Origin: Bathynomus jamesi
Taxonomy: Eukaryota; Arthropoda; Malacostraca; Isopoda; Cirolanidae
Length of the DNA: 64,000 nucleotides
Reading direction: 5' to 3'
Assembly (NCBI GenBank): GCA_023014485.1
Contig: JAJOZX010002356.1
Location: forward strand, 620,001 to 684,000
Both the position numbers and the translations under genes were made by a program. Of this stretch, positions 21,719 to 32,326 are shown piece by piece; position 1 is the stretch's first letter; each line of letters opens with the position of its first letter. The notes under the pieces were generated by a model, which saw only the letters and a program-made list of their open reading frames with translations, searched no databases and had not been told where the DNA came from.

Positions 21719-22228
21719 TTGAAAGAAAACTACGATACTGATGGGGGGAAACTACAGGCCATTCAAAATAATCTAATAAACCTGGTCTGAATAAATTTGG
21801 TATATATTTGTTGTGTACAAACGGTTGTAACATTTTATGAATGAATCTGGGGTTTAATGAGTGAGCGCTGATAAGTTGGTTGACTCACTGCCAAATGTCT
21901 TTAGAGCATAATTATTTCCATTCATCACTCTGGTTTACATATTACTTACGAAGCATAACTGAATAATTAAATATAAATTCAAGGAAGGCATATATATTAA
22001 GGAGGAGAATGTCAATGAAGTGAATAAAAAGTGGTCTCGCAAAAACTAAAAAAAGACCTTCGGACGTGATGACAGTGTTCATGGTATTGGCAAGCCTGTC
22101 ATCCTGAACGAACTGAACAGAGCCGTTGGTAGCCATTATTGCGCCCTAAGCAAATTACAAATCGATTCATTTATTTATTTATTTATTTACATTTAATATT
22201 GAACATAGATTCAGATATTATTTTGTGT

Positions 22229-22267
22229 TGTAACAAAAACAGAGCAAAAACCTGATATATATATACA
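22229..22267. repeat. 39-bp segment inverted relative to units 2 and 3
   Basis: The segment runs from TGTAACAAAAACAGAG to a TATATATACA end. Units 2 (34941-34979) and 3 (54529-54567) carry its exact reverse complement in identical flanks (TTTTGTG to TCAATGC). The inverted block is bounded by TGTA and TACA, a 4-bp inverted repeat. Confidence 0.93.
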
Positions 22268-22694
22268 TCAATGCTTAGAATATCTTCCAATTGACAAATG
22301 GACAACAGCTGAATGGATACTACTGGTATGGTATTGTTATATCCGGAGCAAATGCTATTTCTAGATCAGCAACACCGATATAGTAATAAACAGTCACCGA
22401 GAGAAATATTATTTAGAAATGAAGACTATTTTATATCGAGGCAGCATCATAAATGCATATAATTGTTTTGTTGTATGTTACAACTTAAGTGTTGAACCAC
22501 TGCAGCTGTGACTCTTGGCGGTCTCTCACCTCAAAGGAGAGAATTACAGAAAATAAAAACTATTACAGTGATTCATATCAATAAACATAGAGCCATTTAA
22601 ACGATGATATTTGACAATTTTTAAAAGGTGTTACACATTCATAATTATCATTGTATTTGAGAGATATTTTATACATACGACACAAATTTAATAT

Positions 22695-23000
22695 CTTGTC
22701 CAGCCACCGATGTTCTCTATGACTTCTTGCAGTCGATGTGGTACAAAAGCAACATGATTATATACCAGCTGTTGATTCCTCCTCAGCACCTTCCACTCAC
22801 TAAATGTGTGTTATAAAAGCTGGTTCGTTGTTCGTTTCTCCGCTGGTTCCCACACATTTACAATATTGGCCCATATATTCTTGATGGGATTCATATCACA
22901 ACCATTACTTGGCCAATGCAGAAGGTCGATATTTCTATGCTCAGAGAACCAGCGTGTGACGATCCGTCTCTATAATTCTCCTCGTGGTGTAGCTGTTCGT
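22695..23000 (-). pseudogene. Tc1-like transposase C-terminal remnant, unit 1
   Basis: Minus-strand translation gives CDMNPIKNIWANIVNVW, matching the DxNPIEN-W region at the third catalytic Asp/Glu of Tc1-type transposases. Further on are FSEWKVLRRNQQLVYN and RLQEVIENIGGWTRY, the usual end of such proteins. Stops interrupt the frame and the N-terminal two thirds are absent. Copies are at about 42441-42740 and 55636-55940. Confidence 0.75.
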
Positions 23001-23202
23001 CATTTGTAACACTGCGACGAAGACCTAAACAGTAAAACGGTCTAACTCGAAAAAACAATTTTTCACAAAACGAACACTAAAAAAAAACAATTTTCATGAA
23101 TTCCTTTTTACCCCCGGGAAATGTCAAAATTACTCCAACTCTGGGACCCGCTGTGCTACACAGACCATCACATACTTACAAAGTCGAGCATATATCTGTG
23201 GC

Positions 23203-23515
23203 AGTGTTTTTCAACCTTTTCTAGTTCGAGGGACCCTGTAAGCAACATGTAAGATATTGTGGAACCCAGGTATTCTCGATCCATTCTATTCCCCTTCGTT
23301 TTGCAAGCAAAATGATGGAAAACTATGCAATAAACCAATTACGTGTCGTTACAAACAAATACAATACATTATTCACTGCTTGTTACAAAATACCCTTTTA
23401 TTTCCATTCTTAGTTCAATCTATATATTCTGAACTACTGGGCTTCAGTATGTTGTTAAATATTTATTACACAACATATCAGAACCCTAAATGTTTTTTCG
23501 CTGAACCCCGGTAGA
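23203..23515. mobile_element. Possible degenerate hAT-type MITE
   Basis: The stretch opens with CAGTGTTTTTCAACCTTTTC and closes near GAACCCCGGTAGAAAATG. The opening is the form of terminus seen in Charlie-type non-autonomous hAT elements. The right terminus is degraded and I cannot show an 8-bp target duplication, so this is a weak call. It recurs in units 2 and 3. Confidence 0.3.
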
Positions 23516-24333
23516 AAATGATGTATGGGTTAGTGGATATTTTCGCTCATCTATTGTTCTGTTGGCAATTCTAACGACGCTTTAGGTAAAGCCATAATAT
23601 AGAAAACTCGGATAGTACTCTTGCAAGTGTGTGAGAGACACGACGATGCAATATATTGGCGTTAAGTTGCATTCAACCAATAAGTCTTATCTAGGAGATG
23701 GTAAATTGAACATGTTGACAATGTTTAACACGTGTTGTTGCATTGCTTGTTTTGCATTACAGTGTTTATTCATTGAAATGTCGATTAAATAGAGAATTAC
23801 AGGCTTGCCGATATCATGAACACTGTCATCACGTATTATGGTTTTTATTTATAGAATATACAAGAACATCGTTTTATTCACGTAATTAACATTTCCTTTG
23901 TTAATATATACCCCTTCTTGAATTTATATTTAATTATTCATTTATCTTTCGTTAGTAATATGTAAATCAGAGTGATGAATGGAAATAATTATGTTCTGAA
24001 GACATTTGGCAATGACTCAAGAGCTGGCACGTCACATCATTCATAAAATGTTACAACCGTTTATAGTACACACAGATATATGCCAGGTGTCGCCATCTGT
24101 TCTCAAGAGTGTCCTACGAATAATGAGCGCAACTATACATTAATTAAGGTGTACATATTATAATTGTGGGAGAGTGTATGTAATGTAAACTTAGTAAAAT
24201 GAGGTTTGGCTCATCTTTACGATCGAAAGGATACTGCGATGACGCGCAATGAGCATCCAAAATCCTAAAAAGGCGGGAAAACGCGAGTGCAATGATGCGG
24301 AGGTGATGTCACATGACTCGGAGGTTGTAGGTA

Positions 24334-24880
24334 CCGAGTGATTACATTTGATCTTCCCGATTTTAAACATTTACTTTGAAAAAACTAACAAAGCTACAGC
24401 GAAAGGCAAGATATACAAATAAAGAAGAACTCAAAAAGTTTTATTTACAAGCGACTGAAGTTCAATATGAGCTCCTTTTGTGGCTCTGCAGAACTCAAAG
24501 TGGTATTCTGTTTCCCTCCATATATTTCGTAATATATCATACTGAACTTTTCCAACAGCCTCACGTATAATTTCCTTCAAATGTTCCAAAGTTGTTGCCA
24601 TTGGTGGAACAAAAACTTCATTTTTGACAGAACCAAAGGAAGAAGTCAAAGGGGGATTAGATCAGGCGAACGAGCCGGCCAAGGAATGGGCCCCCCACGC
24701 CCGATCCAACGATCAGGCAATTGCTCATTCAGGAATGTTGTAACCTCAATAGGAGCCACAAAAGGAGCTTGTAAATACAATCGAGTTCTTCTTTATTTGT
24801 ATATCTTGCTTTTCGCTGTAGCTTTGTTAGTTTTTCATAAGAAATGTTTAAAATCGCGAAGATCATTTGTAATCACCCGG
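24334..24880. mobile_element. Mariner/Tc1-type MITE with long inverted repeats, unit 1
   Basis: The element is 547 bp, flanked by TA (24332-24333 and 24881-24882). It has imperfect terminal inverted repeats of roughly 100 bp that start CCGAGTGATTACA and CCGGGTGATTACA. The interior keeps the tail of a transposase gene on the minus strand. The same element occupies 61006-61554 in unit 3; in unit 2 (44080-44549) the right repeat has been deleted. Confidence 0.87.
24431..24649 (-). pseudogene. Transposase C-terminal fragment inside the MITE
   Basis: The minus-strand frame contains SFGSVKNEVFVPPMATTL, then LKEIIREAVGKV and CRATKGAHIE. This pattern resembles the C-terminal tail of Tc1/mariner-superfamily transposases of arthropods that end in a GxHIE motif. 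Only about 70 residues remain, too few for catalysis. It shows that the MITE arose by internal deletion of an autonomous element. Confidence 0.65.
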
Positions 24881-25017
24881 TATAGAGAGGGGGTTAATGC
24901 GAAGAAGCGGATGTGCCACCATCGGAGTGCGACGAATCACGAATTGTCTGTAGTTCTATAATTTACGAGTTAAAATTTGAACCAATCTATACTAAAATAC
25001 GAGTAAGGCAACCATAC

Positions 25018-25143
25018 CTGATTCGCTTTTGGTTTCTTCGTTTGGTTATCTGGCTTCCCTTTGGTTTTAGATTTATCCGATACAGCGACTGGTTGACCAC
25101 TCTTTTTGGCTTTCAAATTTGTGACCGAGTGACTTCTTTCGTT
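25018..25143 (-). CDS. Fused 126-bp exon at the unit 1/unit 2 junction
   Basis: The exon begins after TTTTGTTTTAG (acceptor at 25144-25145) with codons for NERSHSVTNLKAKKSGQP, the start of the PARP12-like main exon. It continues without a break as VAVSDKSKTKGKPDNQ and TKKPKANQ, the upstream exon, ending before donor GTATGG. It is 42 codons long, phase 0 at both ends, and fully open. The tandem-duplication junction lies inside it (CTG microhomology at 25089-25091). If spliced it would add a Lys-rich, NLS-like segment. Expression is not shown. Confidence 0.7.
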
Positions 25144-25978
25144 CTAAAACAAAACATTTATTGTTATTTACTTATTCTCTACACCAGCAATAGGTGTTAC
25201 TAACAGAAACAAACTGAGGAAGGTGAAAGACGTGTCAAACCATAATAACTAAAAATCCGTTCAAACTGGTGAGCAAAACCGACATTTTCACTGGCCTTTA
25301 ACATTTAAGTCAGAGTTTTGATTCTTACTTTCAATTTTCGCTTCAACAACGAAATTTAATTCAAACTTTGACATTGATTTCTCAAATTTTCCTTTAAATA
25401 TGACTAATAAATTTGGAACCGAATTACTACATCAGTTTTGAACTCTTAACATTAAAGTCTAATTTTTAATTTCGTCTTTGGTGTTTAAATTTATTTAATC
25501 AAAAGTGAAAACTCGGTCAAAATCGAAAAGTAAAAACCCAAACGTGAAAGTTTAAATTTCAACACACAAACCGTAACTGAAATTTACAAATTGGCTCCTA
25601 TAAAGTTGCAGTTTCTATACCAAAAGTAAAGTTTGAATAACGAGAAATACTTTAAATATTTTCAATATTTAAATTTTTTTTTAAATTTCTTCTTAAGCGT
25701 AAGTTCCTGAAATGTAAAAATTAAAGTAATACACTGGTAGGCATGAATTTTGCTGTCAAGGGTTTGTAGTGATTTCTTATAGAGTTTTCCTGCTGATTTC
25801 GAATCTGCAATCCGTTTTTCTCAATCAGCTCAGGTTATCCGGCTATGGCCTCATAAGTAAAATAGAATTTTTCGTGATTTTGTCAAAGCGGAATTGGAAC
25901 AGTAACATCTATCATCACTTGTTTCACTTGTATAATATCTTTTTTTACTTTTCAGGCATATAGATAAAATATTTCATA

Positions 25979-28205
25979 ATGAATAGAGCGTGTAAAAATG
26001 ATCCCAATAGATTCTGCTACATATGTGGGACGGTTACCATGCCAAATAACCAGTCCCAAATCACTAAATTTGTGAAGACAATGTATAGAGCATACTTGGA
26101 ATTAAGCTAGGGGACCAGGACAAAAATTTCGCCCCTCATATGTGCTGCAAGACGTGCATTGAAAATTTGAGAAGATGGAGCAAAGGCAGAGCGAAATCTT
26201 TGCCTTTTGGAATTCCCATGATTTGGAGAGAAGGAAAGGATCACGTGACAGATTGCTATTTCTGCATGACAAACCTCCAAGGTGGGCTTATAAATTTATT
26301 TTTCTTAAATATTTTGAAATCCTCGTATGAAACTTGACATAATATTCACCATAATGTAATATTCACCATATATAGCATAATATTCACCATAATGGTAATC
26401 ATACATTTACATATACATATTGTCATAGAAAATACATTTACACATACATATTGTTATACAAGTTACATTTACATATACAATGATTGTATATTTTCTTTCT
26501 TTTTCATTCATATGAATGAAAAAGAAAGAAAATATACAGACTCCATCGACCTATTTCATATCTTACAGACCGCAGCCTTCCCTCACGAGCCGCCACTGTC
26601 TGAATGCTTCTTCTATTTCATATGCAAGTTTTATATCCATGTTTCTGTGTTTCTATTTTCAGGAGTTAACAAGAAGAATAAACACATTGTTGTATACCCT
26701 GACATTCCTTCTGCTATGAGACCTGTACCCCATGGTCCTGGAATTCCAATACCCGACCCACCTCAAACCCTGGACTTCGATGATTCTGATGATGAATCAA
26801 TGACCAATGCCAATGACCAGTCCCAGTCGTATATACCTACAAATACCGCTTCAAATGAGCCGAGGCCTCTCAACCAGGCCAAACTTAATGATCTTACCAG
26901 GGATTTAGGACTTTCCAAATTAGCTGCCGAGATCTTGGGCTCACGACTTCGAGAGGACAACTTGCTGGCTCCGGGAACAACATTCTCCTGGTATAGGAAA
27001 CGAGAGGAAGAATTCCGCAAGTTTTTTGCAGTGCACGAAAATACCTCTTCCTTAGTGTACTGCTGCAATGTTGAGGGGCTAATCGAATCCTTGGGCCTGC
27101 CATATAACGCATCAGAATGGAGGCTATTTATAGACTCGTCTAAACGAAGTTTGAAAGCAGTACTTCTCAACATTGGGAATAGGGTTGCATCAGTCCCTGT
27201 AGCACATTCCGTACAACTTACTGAGAGCTACGATAACATGAAAATTTTACTGGATGCTCTCGTATACGACCAACATAACTGGAGGATCTGTGGAGATTTG
27301 AAGGTAATACTAATATCATAAGTAAACTATTGCTATTGACTATGTTGTTTTTCCAAAGGTTATTTGAGAGCGTATAAGAACACTTAACTTCCCCACAGAA
27401 ATGATACAGTCCAATGCATAGATTTTTTTCTGATAGAACAAATTCTCTAAATTCTTTAAATATTTTCATTTTTTTTCAGATTGTGGCATTTGTATTGGGA
27501 ATGCAAGGGGGATACACGAAATACCCATGTTTCCTCTGCAAATGGGATAGCCGAGCGGATGAGAAGCACTATGCACAGCGTGAATGGGCATCCAGAGAGA
27601 ATTTTGAACCTGGGTCGCATAATGTCGTTTCAGTGCCCCTTGTACCACCAACAAAAATTTTGCTCCCACCACTTCATATTAAGCTGGGCTTGATGAAAAA
27701 TTTCATCAAATCAATGAATAAGGAGGGTTCAGCATTCCGATATCTCGAGAGTAAATTTCCTCATATATCTGATGCTAAACTAAATGCTGGGTTTTTTGAT
27801 GGTCCTCAAATTCGAACTTTGATCAAGGATACTCAGTTCGAAAATGCAATGACTCCAACTGAGAAGAATGCCTGGCAGGCATTCAAATCAGTTGTCACTG
27901 ATTTTCTTGGCAAGCGTAGAAGTCCAGAATACGAGTCCGTTGTCGAAAACTTGATGGAAGCTTTCAAAGCTCATGGGTCGCGCATGTCCATAAAAATGCA
28001 CTTTTTGTGGTCCCACTTGGACTATTTTCCTGAAAATTGCGGGGATTATAGTGAGGAACAGGGTGAACAATTTCACCAAGATATCAAAACAATGGAAGAG
28101 AGGTACCAGGGAAACTGGGATATCAGCCCGAAGAAAAACACAGACGGAAAGCCAAAAAAACTTCATTCCTTCCTCAATAAACTTTTTTCCATATTCATTG
28201 TATGA
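25979..28205 (+). pseudogene. Three-exon putative transposase, copy A
   Basis: Exons are 25979-26281, 26663-27303 and 27480-28205, with GT-AG introns of 381 and 176 bp that join in frame. The N-terminus is cysteine-rich (FCYICG, MCCKTC, DCYFCM), possibly a DNA-binding zinc domain. The middle has WRICGDLK followed by GYTKYPCFLCKWDSR. The C-terminal part has PPLHIKLGLMKNFIKSM, NCGDYSEEQGEQFHQDI and MEERYQGNW. This resembles proteins often listed as uncharacterised in arthropod genomes. Its position as the only gene between inverted repeats argues for a transposase; acidic residues in GDLK and EQFHQD are candidates for catalysis. One missing T near 26097 breaks exon 1. The stop codon overlaps a polyadenylation signal at 28205-28210. 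Confidence 0.75.
26485..26538. repeat. 54-bp perfect palindrome in intron 1 of the putative transposase
   Basis: The sequence is perfectly self-complementary around ATTCATATGAAT, with arms of a pyrimidine run (TTTTCTTTC) and its complement. The copy in unit 3 (about 46090-46147) has four extra bases in one arm. It could form a hairpin or cruciform. The bases just upstream are direct repeats of ACATTTACATATACA and ATATTCACCATA type. Confidence 0.93.
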
Positions 28206-28654
28206 ATAAAAGTATTTATTCACACAATGTTTTCATTTTTCACGAGTGTTCTTATAATATTACTCGTATCTACAGTGTTTAAGCTAAAAAAATCAATAAA
28301 TTTGGGGATAAAATTGGACTTATAATAAATGGCCAATAGAGAAAAAACCTGACCTGATTGAGGAAAACCAATGTCATTTTCGAATTCAGCATGGTCGAAT
28401 TATATAATATGAGTTGAAAAAACCCTCACAGCAGACAAAAAAATTTCATATGCATACCAGTGATATGTTTCGAAATTCATATACAGTACTTTAGTCCCGA
28501 GCGTTCCAGCATTAAAATAATTCTTATCCAAAAATGCGCTTACAAAAACCAAGTCCATAAACGCGAGGTCAAAACGCTTTTTGTACTAATTTTATAATAA
28601 AAATAGATATATTTTAATGGGTTACCCGAAGTCCTCCTCGGCTGATTTTTTTCC

Positions 28655-31613
28655 GTGTCTCATCTACCCTGTGACCAATCCAACATGTTTTCAAACCTAG
28701 GGAGGGGACCATAAATGTCTCCACTTCTGGTTCCATCGCTACCGATACCAGGAACGTAGACCCGGGCAACGGGAGTGGTTCTGCTACTGTCCATTCGAGA
28801 TGTTCTGCGTCTCTGCCTGATTCACTTTTCATAAACTTCCGCAACATTCGTGACCTTTCCTCAAATTTTAAATCTGTTGAACACTACCTCTCCTCTAAAT
28901 CTCTCATTCTCTTCCTCACTGAAATTCAGATGTCTGGGACGACTGACAATAACCCCTTTTCTCCACCCTCCTACTTTCTCTATACTCAATTTCATTTCAA
29001 GGTGGGTGTTGCGTATATGTACGCAACGACCTAACTTCCATTCGTATTCCCCAAATTGAATCTTCGAATACAACACCCTCTGTCTACGGCTTATATGCCA
29101 ATTTTAAACTAAATATATCTGCGATATCTACCTTTCTCCGAATTCTACTGACTACCTCACTTCCAAAGTGGAACACATTCTATTCCATTCTCTTTTCGCT
29201 GAAATCTCCATTTTAGGAGATTTCAATGTTCATCACCACCTTTGTCTTTCCTCTCATTTCACTGACATCCCTGGTTAACTAGCTTGTTTTCTATCCTGAA
29301 TGGTCTAGAGCAGATTGTACAGCACCCTACTCGTATCCCGATTGGTTGGAGATTGGTTCAACATTCTGAATTCACTTCTCACTACTCATCCTTCTTCTCA
29401 CTCTGTCAAACTTTTATTTCGGTTGGGCTCCTCCGACCACAATCTTATATCTGTTTCCTGTCCTGTCGCTCCAGTTCGGCCTTTGGATCCTCCGAAGAAG
29501 AAGCGCCTTCGACAGTTTGGTAAAACTGATTGAGAGACCCTTAGGCAATACTTTAATGATTTTCCACGAATACTGCTTCTGTGGCAGGGCACCTCCGAGT
29601 GCACTGGGCGCATCACGGAGGTATTCTCTAGGGCAAGGAGGTGAACATCCCATACTCTTTAACTACTGCTGATGCCAAAACCCTTGGTTTAACTTTGCTT
29701 GTTGTACTGGTATCCACAACTGAGAGAAGGCTTCCACAAGGTACGGTCACCATTCTTCTGAATCTCACTCAGTTGATATTTTGCCTGGAATCGTGCAAAA
29801 TCTGTTCTTCAACTCGCCAAAAATTCCTTCATCAGACAAAAATGTGAAAACTTATCTAATTCTAGATCTTCTCCGTTTTCCTGGTACCTTGCCAACAAAT
29901 TTACTACTACTTCTTTCCCTCCTCTTTTCCATTCCGATGGCTCAGTTGCTGTCTCTTCTGATAAAGCTGAACTCTTCACTCAAACTCTCACCTCCAACTC
30001 AGCCTTGGACGAATCCAGTGCTGTTCCTCCCTCTAACTTAATTATGCCTGAAATAGGAATCTTATCCAAAGATGATTTCTCTGCCCTCTGTGGGCTCAAC
30101 TCTAGGAAGTCGTATGGTCCCAATGATGTCCCTCCCGTTGTTCTCAAGTGTGCTTCTGTGCTGACACCATGCCGAGGCAAACTCTTTCGTCTTTAACTTT
30201 CATGTGGTACTTTTCTTTTCTCAAAACATGGTAACCGCTATCAACCCTCCAACTATCGTCCAATTTCTTTGATTTCTTGCCTTTCTAAAGTTTTTAAATC
30301 TATCCTTAATATGGAAATTCTTAAACACCTCTCTCTCAAAATGTTCTTTCAGATCGAAAGTACGAGTTCCGCAAGGTACGCTCTACTGGCGATCTTCTTG
30401 CATATCTCTCTGACTCTTGGTCATCTTCCTTTCGGGATTTCGGCGCAATCTGTGCTATTACGCTAGATATATCAAAACCTTTTGATAGAGTGTCACAAAT
30501 CCTTAATTTTTAAACTGCCCTCCTTCGGGGTCTATCCTTCTGTCTGTGCCTACATCTCTAATTTCCTTACTCGCCGATTTATAGCTGCGGTTGTAGAAGG
30601 CCACTGTTCTTCTCCTAAAGCTATTAACAGTTGTGTTCCTCAGGGTACTGTCCTGTCAACCACTCTCTTTTTATTAATGAATTATCTTTTAAGTCGCACT
30701 TCCTGTCCAATCCACTCCTATGCCGATGATTCCCCTCTTCACCTAGACACCCGCTTCACAAAGCGTCCCTCTCAACAGTCACTCCACGATTCGCGTGAAA
30801 CGGCTATGGTGCATCTGATCTCTTATCTTTCTACTATCTCTGACTGGAGCAGATAAAACCTTGTGGCTTTCAGTGCCTCAAAAACTCAGTTCCTTCATCT
30901 GTCTACTCCTCACAATCTTCCACACGACTATTCCCTTATCTTCAACAATATGCACCTCAATCCTTCCTCTTCCCTTGATCTTTCTTGGAAAGATCACATA
31001 TACTCTCTTTCTAAGACAGTTTCTAAGAGGTTAGGTGTGCAGTACCGGCTCCGCAGTTTTTTCACTCCCACTCAGTTGCGCTCTTTACAGTGGTCTTGTC
31101 CGCCCCTGTATAGAGTACGCTTCTAATGTGTAGGGTGGTTCAATCCACACAGCTCTACTTGACCGGGTAAAATCAAAGGCTTTGCTCTCATCAATTCCCC
31201 TCAGCTTATTGACTGTCTTCAATCCCTCTCTCTTCGACGCAATGTTGCCTCACTCTCTCTTTACTATCGCTGTTATAACGGACACCGCTCTTCCGCACTC
31301 TCTAACTAAATGCCTCCCCCTTTAAGGAGTGCACGCAGCACCAGACTTTCGACACATTCTCATTTCTTTTCTGTCCAACTCTCTAAGGCAAGGGTTAATC
31401 GTTATTTTCAATCTTTCATCTAGTCAACCGGTCAACTCTAGAACAATCTCCCTCAGTCCATCTTTCCCCCTGTCTATGACCTTCAATATTTCAAACTCAG
31501 AGTGTCCAAGCATTCCGGAAATTTTGGATCTTGATTTTGGCTCTCTTCTTCTTCTATGGGAGCGGGCGTTTTTGTGGGCACTTGTTTTTGGCCACTCCTT
31601 CCTGCATAAAAAC
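28655..31613 (+). pseudogene. Degenerate Jockey-like LINE, plus-strand copy, unit 2
   Basis: This is the paralogue of 9485-12201 and retains the 239 bp lost there (31031-31269). Best-preserved strings are MDESSAVPPSNLIMPEIGIL (near 30005), SYGPNDVPPVVLK (near 30112), SCVPQGTVLSTTLFLL (near 30630) and HSYADDS (near 30715). Frames are broken throughout. Confidence 0.85.
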
Positions 31614-32326
31614 ATCTAATGCCATTCGCAGTATAACAAAGTTATAAGGCAGCGACTAAAACGTATGAACAAAATCGAATTTCATAATGTCGACGTTCGA
31701 CCTTATGCAAGTATATGGATTTCAGATTTCCAATAAAAATGACTAACTTAAACCTAGCGGAACCTAACTGGGTATAATGTAACTTAACTGAGACTAATTT
31801 CAAATAACTTTTTAATAATGACATGATGCATGATGTCGACATTGCGCCGATTGACTTTGCTCCGTTATCCGGAGAGATCTTTGTAACGAGCTTCATTTTG
31901 GTTTTAGTACATTTTCTCAGTTCTTGGACTTAACAAAAATCAAAATTGTTTGGGAAAGTTATTTTTTTCCTTTGAAGAAGTGATCTTCACCATCGAAATT
32001 TAATCTAAAAATATCTAAAACACGTTTCTTATTCCCATCACTTCTAAAGACAACAGTTTAACCCAAGAAAGGCAGTGTAGCCAATTACGATAAAAGTACA
32101 TTTGTTTTTCTGGAACGGTTGTTGTTTCTTGTACGCAAGTTAATTTTTATTAATGTTCAGTAAAATTAAATTGTTAATTTAAGCCATAAATTTAATTTTC
32201 ACTATGGGGTTACGTAGACTTCAAACTAGTTTCTATTTGTGCGGTCCTGCACTGGTCTTCTAGGGTTAAAAGACCCAGTAAGCAAATTCCACCTCACTCC
32301 CAAGATTATTATCTTTGGAATGAGTG

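Larger units (their letters stand above)
21797..24086. repeat. Inverted repeat pair of about 0.3 kb, unit 1
   Basis: The arms at 21797-22099 and 23799-24086 are inverted copies of each other. Landmarks are ACGGTTGTAACATTTTATGA on the left arm with its reverse complement at about 24036-24060, and the GTGTTCATGGTATTGGCA block with its inverted partner at about 23802-23825. The enclosed 1.7 kb holds a Tc1-like fragment and the site used by the BEL element in unit 2. The arms recur at 34511-34820/43546-43832 and 54100-54407/56752-57036. No transposase for this structure is visible. Confidence 0.8.
8655..25088. repeat. Tandem unit 1 of 3 (16.4 kb; core about 10 kb)
   Basis: The unit starts inside the PARP12-like main exon at CTGGTTG and ends at the first junction in a fused exon. 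Subtracting the I-like LINE leaves 9775 bp; adding back a 239-bp deletion unique to this unit (at 11859/11860, relative to 31031-31269) gives 10014 bp. It is the most diverged of the three units: it lacks the CACTG transposon (empty site ATA at 9293-9295), has the opposite orientation of a 39-bp segment (22229-22267) and has a longer TTTA run (about 22168-22190). Confidence 0.93.
25732..28462 (+). mobile_element. CACTG-ended DNA transposon, copy A
   Basis: The element is 2731 bp, flanked by the 3-bp duplication ATA (25729-25731 and 28463-28465). Unit 1 has ATA once (9293-9295) in the same flanks, so the boundaries are exact. The ends are inverted repeats, CACTGGTAGGCAT and CACTGGTATGCAT (right end read inward), with imperfect similarity to about 40 bp (a TGCTGT block then GGGTTT). 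CACTG termini with a 3-bp duplication resemble the CACTA/EnSpm branch of the CMC group. The superfamily is inferred, not proved. The interior encodes one spliced gene. Confidence 0.93.

Noticed and set aside
26392..27321. Single 309-codon ORF as the transposase
   Set aside because: Its first 90 codons are intronic low-complexity sequence, and conserved sequence resumes only after the acceptor at 26661-26662; the spliced model is better supported.
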